Counted from the stretch's first letter, positions 7,249 to 14,883 are shown. The stretch is 14,972 bases of DNA from 66-474 sp036759545 (GCA_036759545.1 DAIOUL010000063.1:1-14972); one strand, 5' to 3'. The notes: generated by a model from the sequence alone, not told the origin. Program-made: numbers and translations.

Positions 7249-7844
7249 GTCGTGCCTTGACGCCGCTGATCCTGCAGGACGAACACGTCGCGCTCGAACC
7301 GTTGAGTCTCGATCACGTCGAGGCGCTGGAACGCGCGGCGGCGGATGGCGAGTTGTGGAAGCTGTGGTTCACCTCGGTGCCCGCGCCGGGCGGCATGCGC
7401 GCCTACGTCGAAGCCGCGCTGGAGATGCAAGCACAGGGCAACGCACTGCCATTCGCCGTGCGCGACAAACGCGACGGTGCGATCGTCGGCAGCACGCGAT
7501 TTTTCGACTTCCAACCGAAGTTGCCGCGCGTGGAAATCGGCTACACCTGGTACGCGGCCAGCCGGCAGCACAGCCATGTCAACACGGCCTGCAAGCGCCT
7601 GCTGCTGGCGCACGCCTTCGAGTCACTGAAGTGCGTCGCGGTGCAGTTCAGCACGGATCGCTACAACCACGCCTCGCAACGCGCGATCGAACGCCTCGGC
7701 GCGCAGCGCGACGGCATCCTGCGTTCGCACCGGCTGCGTGTGGACGGTTCGGTGCGCGACAGCGTGGTCTACAGCATCGTCGCGGCCGAATGGCCGGATG
7801 TAAAACGGTTGCTGGAATTCAAGCTGGCGCGCGGCCCGACTTAG
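7245..7844 (+). CDS. GNAT family N-acetyltransferase (RimJ/RimL-like)
   Basis: This is a 199-aa acetyl-CoA-dependent acetyltransferase of the Acetyltransf_3-like group (PF13302). The family core is visible: PFAVRDKRDGAIVGSTRFFD (70-88), then VEIGYTWYAAS (96-106), the acetyl-CoA-loop region HVNTACKRLLLAHAFE (111-126), QFSTDRYNHASQRAIERLGA (134-153), and GSVRDSVVYSI near the end. This subgroup uses HVNT..K..LL in place of the classical Q/RxxGxG/A. The substrate is unknown; an N-terminal amine of a protein or a small molecule are both possible. The GTG at 7245 overlaps the stop of the DUF465 gene, which decides the start. A TTG four codons inside is the only close alternative. It converges with algC and their stop codons overlap (ends 7844 and 7841). 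Confidence 0.85.
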   Translation: MSRALTPLILQDEHVALEPLSLDHVEALERAAADGELWKLWFTSVPAPGGMRAYVEAALEMQAQGNALPFAVRDKRDGAIVGSTRFFDFQPKLPRVEIGYTWYAASRQHSHVNTACKRLLLAHAFESLKCVAVQFSTDRYNHASQRAIERLGAQRDGILRSHRLRVDGSVRDSVVYSIVAAEWPDVKRLLEFKLARGPT

Positions 7845-10222
7845 AACGGCAACTGCAAACTCGAATCCACCGCCAGCAATTGCGCGCGGAACAGATCCTG
7901 GATGCGTTTCAGCGCTTCGGCGTTGTCGGCATCGAAGCGCATCACCAGCACCGGCGTGGTGTTGGAGGCGCGCACCAGGCCCCAGCCGTCGGACCAGTCG
8001 GCGCGCACGCCGTCTATCGTCGTGATGCGTGCGCCCTCGAACTGCACGCGCTCGCGGAAGCGGTCGATGAAGGCGTGGTTCTCGCCCTCGCGCATCTTGG
8101 CGTGCAGTTCCGGCGTGGATACGCCTTTCGGCAGCGTTGCGAAGATCTCTCCCGGCGTGCGGCCTGACGGGTCGTCGGCCAGGATTTCCAGCAGCCGCGC
8201 GGCGGAATAGATGCCGTCATCGAAGCCGTACCAGCGCTCGCGGAAGAAGAAGTGCCCGCTCATTTCTCCGGCGAGCTGCGCGCCGGTTTCCTTCATCTTC
8301 GACTTGATCAGCGAGTGTCCGGTCTTCCACATCAGCGGGCTGCCGCCGGCTTTCAGGATCAGCGGCTGCAAATGCCCGGTGCATTTCACGTCGTAGATGA
8401 TGGTCGCGCCGGGGTTGCGCATCAGCACGTCGATCGCGAACAGCATCAGCAAGCGGTCGGGATAGATTATCTCGCCGTCCTTGCCGACCACGCCGAGACG
8501 GTCGCCGTCGCCGTCGAAGGCCAGTCCCAGATCAGCGCCGGTTTTCTTCACCATCAGGATCAGGTCGGCCAGATTCTGCGGATTGGACGGATCGGGATGA
8601 TGGTGCGGGAAGTTTCCGTCCACGTCGCAATACAGCGGAATCGCTTCGCAGCCGATCGCGTGGATCACCTGCGGCACCACGTTGCCGGCGATGCCGTTGC
8701 CGCAATCCACCACGACCTTCAATGCGCGGCCGGTCTGGATGTCGGAAGCGATGCGCTGCACGTAGTCATCCGTGACATCCAGTTGCCGCAGCGAGCCGTG
8801 GCCTTCGACCAGCCGGCCTTCGGCGATGCGCGCGTACAGATCCTGGATCGCATCCTCCGCCAGCGTTTCGCCACCGATCACGATCTTGAAACCGTTGTAG
8901 TCGGGCGGGTTGTGACTGCCGGTGACGGAGACGCACGAACCGGTGTTCAGATGGAAGCTGGCGAAATACGTGACCGGCGTCGATGCCAGGCCGATGTCGA
9001 TCACGTCGATGCCGGCCGAGCGCAAGCCTTCGATCAATGCGCCGGCCATTTGCGGACCGGACAAGCGGCCATCGCGGCCAATCACGATTTCGGAAAGGTT
9101 CTTGTCGTGCATCACGCTGCCGATGGCGCGGCCGATTTCCCGCGCGGTGTCTTCTGTCAGCGTCTGCCCGACCACGCCGCGGATGTCGTAGGCGCGGAAG
9201 ATTCCGCGCTCGACCACGTTCGCCTGCCGCGGCTTTTCGGCCGCTGGTGCGGCGGCCGGCGGAGCGGAAGGCGCGGGCGCTTCGGTTTTTTTCGCAGCGG
9301 CCGTCTTTGCGATGTCGGCCAGGCTCGGCTCCTCGGCGAGCGCGGCAGCGGCGCGAGCACGGATACGGGCGCGCGCAACGAACAAGGCGATCGCGAAAAC
9401 CAGCGCCAGGCCCGCGAGCACTGCCGCACCGAGCAACGATTGCGTCACCGGCAACCAGTACGCGGGCGCGGCCGTGGCGATACGCAAGCGGCTGCGCGGC
9501 ACGGGCGTTCCGGGATCACGGTCGGTGGAAATTCCCGATTGCTGGCCGCGCGTGGCCAGCAACAGGTCGCCGCTGCCGTCGCCTTCGCGCAGATCCATGC
9601 GGCCGATGTCGACGGCCGCCGCGTCGAATGCGGAGCGGATCGGGGTGAATGGCATGTCCAGTGCCGCATAGGCCAGCGTGGTGCCGTGTTCATCGACGAT
9701 CGGCTGCGCATAAGAGACGATCTGCGGCGCGCGTGCGCGCACTTCCATCGGTGCCGCCGCACTGGCACCTTGCGCGCGCATCAACTGCGAGGCGCGCGAG
9801 TAACCAATCTGCTGCAGGTTGCCCTTCAGGACTTCATCCAGCGCCGCGCTGTAGAACGCCACGTCGTGCGCTTGCGGAAGCAGCACGCGCAGCAGTTGTG
9901 CGGCGTGCTCGCGCGAAGCGGGATCGCCACCGCCCAGAGCCGTGCGCAGGCTCGGATTGGCGAGCGCGCGTTCGACTTCGGCCCGCTGCGCGGATACCGC
10001 GGCGGTCACGCGCGCCAGCGCTTGTGCCTTGTCCTGCGCGAGGCTTTGCTCGGCGCCCGATTCGCGCGCGATCAGCCACGTCTGCCAGCCCATGAAGAGG
10101 GCGAACAGCAGCAGCAACAGCATCAACGCGAAGGCGATGTCGGCGGCGAGTTCGGCCACCCCGCGGTTGCGATTGAAACGCGCGCGCAGGCTGCCGAAAT
10201 TCATTTTGCCGACCGTGCTCAT
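7841..10222 (-). CDS. algC: Phosphomannomutase/phosphoglucomutase with a membrane-anchored N-terminal domain
   Basis: This enzyme interconverts mannose- or glucose-6-phosphate and the 1-phosphates, feeding LPS, exopolysaccharide and sugar-nucleotide synthesis. The catalytic part (about residues 336-790) has all four PMM/PGM signatures: phosphoserine loop TGSHNP (S436), metal site D570-G-D-G-D574-R, sugar loop GEMSGH (652-657) and phosphate loop RASNTTP (751-757). Before it are about 335 extra residues. They comprise a TM helix (about 29-47), a ~210-residue segment expected in the periplasm, a second TM helix (262-283), and a charged helix followed by an Ala/Pro/Lys-rich linker (about 290-335). 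The catalytic domain therefore sits in the cytoplasm on a tether. The short AlgC/XanA enzymes have about 450-465 residues, although long annotated forms occur in pseudomonads. The start lies 7 nt after dut with AGGCAGGGG just upstream. M7 is an alternative start. Confidence 0.93.
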   Translation of the reverse strand: MSTVGKMNFGSLRARFNRNRGVAELAADIAFALMLLLLLFALFMGWQTWLIARESGAEQSLAQDKAQALARVTAAVSAQRAEVERALANPSLRTALGGGDPASREHAAQLLRVLLPQAHDVAFYSAALDEVLKGNLQQIGYSRASQLMRAQGASAAAPMEVRARAPQIVSYAQPIVDEHGTTLAYAALDMPFTPIRSAFDAAAVDIGRMDLREGDGSGDLLLATRGQQSGISTDRDPGTPVPRSRLRIATAAPAYWLPVTQSLLGAAVLAGLALVFAIALFVARARIRARAAAALAEEPSLADIAKTAAAKKTEAPAPSAPPAAAPAAEKPRQANVVERGIFRAYDIRGVVGQTLTEDTAREIGRAIGSVMHDKNLSEIVIGRDGRLSGPQMAGALIEGLRSAGIDVIDIGLASTPVTYFASFHLNTGSCVSVTGSHNPPDYNGFKIVIGGETLAEDAIQDLYARIAEGRLVEGHGSLRQLDVTDDYVQRIASDIQTGRALKVVVDCGNGIAGNVVPQVIHAIGCEAIPLYCDVDGNFPHHHPDPSNPQNLADLILMVKKTGADLGLAFDGDGDRLGVVGKDGEIIYPDRLLMLFAIDVLMRNPGATIIYDVKCTGHLQPLILKAGGSPLMWKTGHSLIKSKMKETGAQLAGEMSGHFFFRERWYGFDDGIYSAARLLEILADDPSGRTPGEIFATLPKGVSTPELHAKMREGENHAFIDRFRERVQFEGARITTIDGVRADWSDGWGLVRASNTTPVLVMRFDADNAEALKRIQDLFRAQLLAVDSSLQLPF

Positions 10223-10229
10223 CCCCTGC

Positions 10230-10709
10230 CTAATCTACCCCCGTGGACCCGAACCCGCCGGCACCCCGCCCGCTGGGAGCGAAATCATCGACCTTTCGCC
10301 AGCGCGCGCGCGCGACCGGCACGAACATCATCTGCGCGATGCGATCGCCCGGTGCGATGGTAAAAGCAGCCCGCCCGCGATTCCAGCACGAAATCATCAG
10401 CGGACCCTGATAGTCGGCGTCGATCAGTCCGGTGAGATTGCCCAGAACCAGCCCGTGTTTGTGACCCAATCCCGAGCGCGGCAAGATCAGCGCGCACCAA
10501 CCCGGATCGCTGATGTGGATCGCGAGGCCCGCCGGGATCAGCGCGCTCTCGCCGGGCTGCAGCACGAATGGGTTTTCCGGCGCGGCGCGCAGGTCCATCG
10601 CTGCCGCGCCCGCGGTGGCGTATTCCGGCAATGGAATGGAATCGCCCAGCCGCGCATCGAGGATCTTCAGTTCGACTTCCAGCGGGTGCGCTCGTGCAGG
10701 CATGTCCAT
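10230..10709 (-). CDS. dut: dUTP diphosphatase
   Basis: This trimeric cytoplasmic enzyme hydrolyses dUTP to dUMP and pyrophosphate, keeping uracil out of DNA and supplying dUMP for dTMP synthesis. All five family motifs are present in 159 aa: I AGAAAMDLRA (33-42), II PRSG (77-80), III GLIDADYQG (94-102, catalytic D97), IV GDRIAQM (121-127) and the mobile C-terminal V GRGAGGFGSTG (147-157). The ATG at 10709 shares its A with the coaBC stop (TGATG), so translation is probably coupled. A second ATG two codons inside is possible. The algC start is 7 nt downstream. The dfp-dut pairing is widely conserved in gammaproteobacteria. Confidence 0.97.
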   Translation of the reverse strand: MDMPARAHPLEVELKILDARLGDSIPLPEYATAGAAAMDLRAAPENPFVLQPGESALIPAGLAIHISDPGWCALILPRSGLGHKHGLVLGNLTGLIDADYQGPLMISCWNRGRAAFTIAPGDRIAQMMFVPVARARWRKVDDFAPSGRGAGGFGSTGVD

Positions 10710-11965
10710 CAGCGGGCTCCGCGCTTTTTTCGGTACAGCGCGGCGACGCGCTGAATCAGCGCATCCGCGAGTTCGCGCTTGTTCGCGCGCGGCAACGCAG
10801 CCTCGCCCCCCTTCCAGTAAAGATGCAGCGCATTGTCCTCGGTATCGATGCCGCGGCCGGCGCCGACTTCGTTGGCGGCAATCAGGTCGATCTTCTTGCG
10901 CGCGAGTTTGTCGCGCGCGTTGCGCTCGAGATTTTCGGTTTCCGCGGCGAAGCCGACCACGAACGGCTTGCGCGGCCGCGTGGCGACTTCGGCCAGGATG
11001 TCGGGGTTCTCGACCAGCTTCAGCGCCGGCGCGCTCGCACCTTTCTTGATCTTGCTGGCGCTCGTCTTCTGCGGCCGCCAGTCGGCCACCGCCGCGGTGG
11101 CGATGAAGATGTCCGCATCCGAGACTTCCGCGAGCACCGCCTCGCGCATTTCGCGCGCGCTGCGCACGTCGATGCGGCGCACATTCTGCGGCGACGGCAG
11201 TGACACCGGTCCCGCGATCAGCGTGACTCGTGCGCCGGCGTCGTGTGCGGCTTCCGCAATCGCAAAGCCCATCCGGCCGGAACTGCGATTGCCGAGAAAG
11301 CGCACCGGATCGATGTCTTCGTAAGTCGGGCCGGCATCGATTACGACTTTCAAGCCACCGAGCTCTTCAGCCATGGATGGCCCTTTTCTTCGCGCACCGC
11401 CCTCCATTTGCGTCAACGCGGCGACGATTGCCTGCGGCTCCATCAACCGCCCGGGACCCGATTCACCTTCCGCAAGCGGACCGTTCTCCGGCCCGAGGAT
11501 CGACACACCGCGCGCGCGCAGCGTTTCGACGTTGACTTGCGTTGCGGGGTGTAACCACATGCGGTGATTCATCGCCGGCGCGACGGTAAGCGGCGCCTCG
11601 GTCGCCAGGCACAGCGTACTCAGCAGATCGTCGGCGAAACCGTGCGCCAGTTTCGCAATCGTGTCGGCGGAGGCCGGCGCGACCACCACGCGCTGCGCCC
11701 AGCGCGCCAACTCCAGATGGCCCATGCCCATCTCGGCGACTTCATCCCACAAATCCGTGCGCACCGCCTGGCCGGAAAGCGCCTGAAACGTCAACGGCGT
11801 GACGAACCGCGCCGCGTTCGCGGTCAATACCACCCGCACCTCCGCGCCGGCGTCACGCAGACGCCGCGTCAGCTCGCAAGCCTTGTATGCCGCAATGCCG
11901 CCGGACACGCCGAGCAGGATGCGGCGCTGATTCAACCCACGCGGGTGTGGTGCGGAGGTGCCCAT
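10709..11965 (-). CDS. coaBC: Bifunctional phosphopantothenoylcysteine decarboxylase/phosphopantothenate-cysteine ligase (CoaBC)
   Basis: It makes 4'-phosphopantetheine for coenzyme A in two steps. The N-terminal flavoprotein CoaC half (about 13-185) has GGIAAYK at the FMN site, H83 in MGHLELARWA (E. coli Dfp H75) and APAMN with N133 (E. coli N125). The C-terminal CoaB ligase half (about 205-415) has DAGPTYEDIDPVRF, FLGNRSSGRMG with N226 (E. coli N210), KIKK with K305 (E. coli K289) and GFAAETE. The active-site loop that reads ACGDxGPGR in E. coli reads AEGESGPGR here, putting E166 at the place of catalytic C158. Numbering is from M at 11965 (418 aa), the family-like start. The frame stays open to an ATG at 12034, which would add 23 unconserved residues. 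Neither start has a clear ribosome site. Its stop overlaps the dut start. Confidence 0.95.
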   Translation of the reverse strand: MGTSAPHPRGLNQRRILLGVSGGIAAYKACELTRRLRDAGAEVRVVLTANAARFVTPLTFQALSGQAVRTDLWDEVAEMGMGHLELARWAQRVVVAPASADTIAKLAHGFADDLLSTLCLATEAPLTVAPAMNHRMWLHPATQVNVETLRARGVSILGPENGPLAEGESGPGRLMEPQAIVAALTQMEGGARRKGPSMAEELGGLKVVIDAGPTYEDIDPVRFLGNRSSGRMGFAIAEAAHDAGARVTLIAGPVSLPSPQNVRRIDVRSAREMREAVLAEVSDADIFIATAAVADWRPQKTSASKIKKGASAPALKLVENPDILAEVATRPRKPFVVGFAAETENLERNARDKLARKKIDLIAANEVGAGRGIDTEDNALHLYWKGGEAALPRANKRELADALIQRVAALYRKKRGAR

Positions 11966-12083
11966 GTCGGCGGCGGCTGACGTCGAGGAGTGACGCAAGC
12001 TTACCGGATTCACTGCGGTGCCCCACTGCTCCATCGCGGCTCGGGGCGCGATTCTTGACGCATTCCACTTTCAGGAGCGCCGC

Positions 12084-12749
12084 ATGACAATCAAGGACTG
12101 GCCGATCGACGAACGTCCGCGCGAAAAGCTGCTCACCGCAGGCGCGCAGACGCTTTCCGCCGCGGAGCTGATCGCCGTGCTTCTGGGCAGCGGCACCCGC
12201 GGGCGCAGCGCAGTGGAACTGGGGCGCGCATTGCTCTCGGAAGCGGGTGGTGTGAATGCCCTGCTGGCGCGCGACACGATCCGCGTTTCGGGTCTCGGCC
12301 CGGCCAAGCGCTCCCGCTTGAGCGCCGCGCTGGAACTGGCGCGGCGCGCGCTGGGCGAGGAGTTGCAGCAGCTTCCCGCATTGACCAGCCCGCGCGACAG
12401 CGCGGCCTATCTGCGCGCGCGCCTGGCGCACTTGCCTTACGAGGTGTTCGCCTGTTTGTATCTCGACAATCGCCACCGCGTGCTCGGCTTTGCCGAATTG
12501 TTCCGCGGCACCACCGACGGCGCATCGGTGCACCCTCGCGAGGTGGTGCGCGAATGCATCGCCCGCAACGCCGCGGCGGTGATCCTGGCGCACAATCATC
12601 CCAGCGGCGTGGCGGAACCGTCCGCCGCGGATCGCGCCATCACCCGCGAACTGCGCGACGCGCTGGCACTGGTCGGCGTACGCGTGCTCGATCATTTCGT
12701 GATCGGCGCCGGCGAACCGACCTCAATGGCGGCGCGCGGGATGATCTGA
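12084..12749 (+). CDS. radC: RadC/YsnA-family JAMM protein
   Basis: This is a 221-aa RadC family protein. Despite the name, a direct role in DNA repair is doubtful and its biochemical activity is unsettled. A helix-hairpin-helix-like segment (GLGPAKRSRLSAAL, about 70-83) is followed by a JAMM/MPN+ metal site: E120, then H170-N-H172-PSG, then D183. Upstream, RPREKLL..GA..LS.AELIA.LL is the standard RadC opening. The ATG at 12084 was chosen because AGGAG (12073-12077) lies 6 nt before it and the family starts there. The frame is open back to 12018, but that extension is unlike RadC. It diverges from coaBC, as in E. coli and many relatives. Confidence 0.95.
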   Translation: MTIKDWPIDERPREKLLTAGAQTLSAAELIAVLLGSGTRGRSAVELGRALLSEAGGVNALLARDTIRVSGLGPAKRSRLSAALELARRALGEELQQLPALTSPRDSAAYLRARLAHLPYEVFACLYLDNRHRVLGFAELFRGTTDGASVHPREVVRECIARNAAAVILAHNHPSGVAEPSAADRAITRELRDALALVGVRVLDHFVIGAGEPTSMAARGMI

Positions 12750-12768
12750 GCCGGTGCCGCGAAATCGC

Positions 12769-12942
12769 TTATTCACACGACGCGTCCATGCGGACTTGGA
12801 CGCCGCTGTTGTCAAGATCTCGCGAAGCGTTTTGCAACCTTCGGTTCGCAAAGGCAAAAATCTTTGTGACTGACGAGTGAATGCGGCTTGCAGCGCGTTA
12901 CAGGACCAAGGCCTCGCAAGCTTTCCCACACATTTATCCACA
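12769..12942 (+). promoter_or_regulatory. Cluster of DnaA-box sequences
   Basis: TTATTCACA (12769-12777) and TTATCCACA (12934-12942) both fit the DnaA-box consensus TTWTNCACA; the second equals the strongest E. coli box. TTTCCCACA (12922-12930) differs at one consensus position and starts 12 bp before the strong box. All three point the same way. The nearest genes are radC and argS, not dnaA, so they might bind DnaA as a regulator or titration site. Chance occurrence of single 9-mers cannot be excluded. Confidence 0.45.
12831..12852. other. Imperfect hairpin downstream of radC
   Basis: TTTGCAACC (12831-12839) pairs with GGTTCGCAAA (12843-12852) around a TTC loop, leaving one bulged G. An A-run (ggcaaaaatcttt) follows it on the plus strand, not a T-run. 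A radC terminator is possible but not typical; a DNA or RNA structural element is equally possible. Confidence 0.35.
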
Positions 12943-13034
12943 GGTTCGAGCGGGCAGGCGACCCGCCATTGGCGTCGTGAGAAGCGCAGGCGGTACCAGG
13001 CCCGCTTCGCTGTTTCGAGATTAGAACGATCACA

Positions 13035-13067
13035 TATATCAACTCTTCGCACCGGCTGGGTTAGCAT
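13035..13067 (+). promoter_or_regulatory. Candidate argS promoter elements
   Basis: Two -10-like hexamers precede argS: TATATC (13035-13040) in an A+T-rich patch, and TAGCAT (13062-13067). The first would give a leader of about 50 nt and the second of about 20 nt. Neither has a good -35. One of them probably starts argS transcription, because a 345-nt gap separates it from radC. Confidence 0.3.
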
Positions 13068-13094
13068 GACCGACTCCCCTGAATACTTGAGCCC

Positions 13095-14792
13095 GTGAAA
13101 GAGATCCTGCGCGACCTGTTGCTGAAAGCCGCTGATGCGCTGCACGCACGCGGCGAGCTGGTGCTGAACAGCCAGCCCGAGTTCGTGATCGAACGCACCC
13201 GCAACCAAGCGCACGGCGATTTCGCCAGCAACATCGCGCTGACCCTGGCGAAAACCCATCAACGCAATCCGCGCGAACTGGCGCAGGCGCTGGTGGGTGC
13301 GCTGCCATCCAGCGACGCGGTCGAGAAGGTCGAGATCGCCGGCCCCGGTTTCATCAATTTTTTCCTGAGCCGCCGCGCCTATCACGACGAACTGGGGCGG
13401 GTGTTCCATGAAGGTGACGGCTACGGCCGCAGCGGCCAGGGCGCGCACAAGATCGTCGGCGTGGAATTCGTTTCGGCCAATCCGACCGGACCGTTGCATG
13501 TCGGCCACGGCCGCGCCGCGGCCATCGGCGACACGATCTGCCGGCTGCTGGATGCGACCGGCTGGAAGGTGACGCGCGAGTTCTATTACAACGACGCCGG
13601 CGCGCAGATCGCCAATCTCGCGCTGTCCGTTCAAGCACGCTGCAAAGGCATCGAACCCGACGATCCGCGCTGGCCGCAGGACGGTTATCGCGGCGAGTAC
13701 ATCCGTGAGATTGCGCGCGCGTACATGGCGCGCGAAATGGCCGGCCGCGACCAGAGCGCCTACGACACCGCGCCGGTGGCGAAGGGCGATCCCGACGATC
13801 TGGAAGCGATCCGCAGCTTCGCGGTGAACTGGCTGCGGCACGAGCAGGACCAGGATCTGCGCGCTTTCGGCGTGGAGTTCGACGTGTACTACCTCGAGTC
13901 CTCGCTGTACGCCGACGGCAAGCTGGACAACGTGGTCAAGCGGATTGTCGACGAGGGCCACGCCTATGAATCGGACGGCGCGCTGTGGCTGAAGACCACA
14001 GATTTCGGCGACGACAAGGACCGCGTGATGCGCAAATCCGATGGCACCTGGACGTATTTCGTGCCGGACATCGCCTATCACTACAGCAAATGGCAGCGCG
14101 GCTACAAACGCGCGATCACCGAGCTGGGTGCCGACCACCACGGCTCGCTGGCGCGCGTGCGCGCGGGGCTGCAGGCGCTGGATGTGGGAATCCCGAAAGG
14201 CTGGCCGGAATACGTGCTGCACCAGATGGTGACGGTGATGCGCGGCGGCGAAGAAGTGAAGATTTCCAAGCGCGCCGGCGGCTACGTCACCCTGCGCGAC
14301 CTGATCGACGAGGTCGGCCGCGACGCCACGCGTTATTTCCTGATCTGCCGCAAGAGCGATTCGCAACTGGTGTTCGACGTCGATCTGGCACGCGCGCAGA
14401 GCCTCGACAATCCGGTGTACTACATCCAGTACGCGCACGCGCGCATCTGCAGCGTGCAGCGGCAGATGCACGAGCGCAGCATCGTGTTCGACCGCAAGCC
14501 GGCGCTGGCGAGCCTCGACCGGCTCGACAGCCCGCACGCGCAGACGCTGCTGGTCGAGATCTCGCGCTATCCGGAAGTGGTGGAAACCGCGGCGGCGTGT
14601 CTGGAACCGCATCTGCTGGCGCAATATCTGCGCGAACTCGCACAGGCTTTCCACACCTGGTACAACGCCGAGCAATTCTTGATCGAGGACGAAGCATTGC
14701 GCGACGCGCGGCTCGCGCTCGCCTTCGGCGCGCGGCAGGTGCTGGCGAACGGGCTCGGTCTGCTTGGCGTGTCGGCGCCGGAAACAATGTAG
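13095..14792 (+). CDS. argS: Arginyl-tRNA synthetase
   Basis: This class I aminoacyl-tRNA synthetase charges tRNA-Arg with arginine in the cytoplasm. The 565-aa protein has the order expected of ArgS. The N-terminal additional domain (1-110) includes AHGDFASNIAL and EIAGPGFINF. The catalytic domain has the HIGH signature as H135-VGH138 inside SANPTGPLHVGHGR, and the KMSKS equivalent K389-ISKRAGG. It ends in a DALR-type helical anticodon-binding domain with YIQYAHAR and W-YNAEQF. The GTG at 13095 gives the family start (MKEILRDLL). No ATG in frame lies close upstream and no clear ribosome site is visible. A ten-codon ORF (13066-13098) ends across this start codon. A palindrome begins at the stop codon. 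Confidence 0.97.
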   Translation: MKEILRDLLLKAADALHARGELVLNSQPEFVIERTRNQAHGDFASNIALTLAKTHQRNPRELAQALVGALPSSDAVEKVEIAGPGFINFFLSRRAYHDELGRVFHEGDGYGRSGQGAHKIVGVEFVSANPTGPLHVGHGRAAAIGDTICRLLDATGWKVTREFYYNDAGAQIANLALSVQARCKGIEPDDPRWPQDGYRGEYIREIARAYMAREMAGRDQSAYDTAPVAKGDPDDLEAIRSFAVNWLRHEQDQDLRAFGVEFDVYYLESSLYADGKLDNVVKRIVDEGHAYESDGALWLKTTDFGDDKDRVMRKSDGTWTYFVPDIAYHYSKWQRGYKRAITELGADHHGSLARVRAGLQALDVGIPKGWPEYVLHQMVTVMRGGEEVKISKRAGGYVTLRDLIDEVGRDATRYFLICRKSDSQLVFDVDLARAQSLDNPVYYIQYAHARICSVQRQMHERSIVFDRKPALASLDRLDSPHAQTLLVEISRYPEVVETAAACLEPHLLAQYLRELAQAFHTWYNAEQFLIEDEALRDARLALAFGARQVLANGLGLLGVSAPETM

Positions 14793-14811
14793 GGCGGGCA
14801 CTGCCCGCCCT
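14791..14811. terminator. Palindrome at the argS stop codon, possible terminator or repeat element
   Basis: Perfect 9-bp arms (agggcgggc / gcccgccct) flank an ACT loop, and the left arm begins with the last two bases of the argS TAG. The stem is very GC-rich but is followed by tcgttgg, not a T-run. I know this type of sequence as a dispersed intergenic palindrome in related genomes. It may still help end or protect the argS transcript. Confidence 0.5.
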
Positions 14812-14883
14812 CGTTGGCGCGGCGGTCGATGTCCGCCTATCTCGCTGTTGATCCGCGAACGAATGACGAACTTTTATGCGCGC

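Larger units (their letters stand above)
12750..13094. other. 345-nt non-coding region between radC and argS
   Basis: No convincing gene or tRNA was found here. It holds two consensus DnaA boxes and one weak one, an imperfect hairpin, smaller inverted repeats (GAAGCG 12981-12986 / CGCTTC 13003-13008; GCGGG 12950-12954 / CCCGC 12962-12966), weak promoter-like hexamers before argS, and a ten-codon ORF that overlaps the argS start. It contains more A+T-rich patches (around 12829-12868 and 13021-13045) than the coding DNA on either side. Confidence 0.7.

Noticed and set aside
8252..10363. 703-codon plus-strand ORF opposite algC
   Set aside because: Low-complexity Arg/Gln/Ala product opposite a gene with full PMM/PGM motifs.
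12051..12060. TTGACG (plus) and AAGAAT (minus) as divergent radC/coaBC promoter elements
   Set aside because: Neither has a matching partner hexamer at normal spacing, so the match is too weak to call.
12831..12960. tRNA or small structured RNA in the radC-argS gap
   Set aside because: GGTTCG-like strings occur, but no T-arm, anticodon arm or acceptor pairing can be built around them.
12877..13098. 73-codon ORF in the radC-argS gap
   Set aside because: No protein-like features, GTG start without a ribosome site; only its last ten codons, from the ATG at 13066, are worth noting.
12723..14801. 692-codon minus-strand ORF opposite argS
   Set aside because: Same kind of antisense shadow; argS in the other direction has all family motifs.
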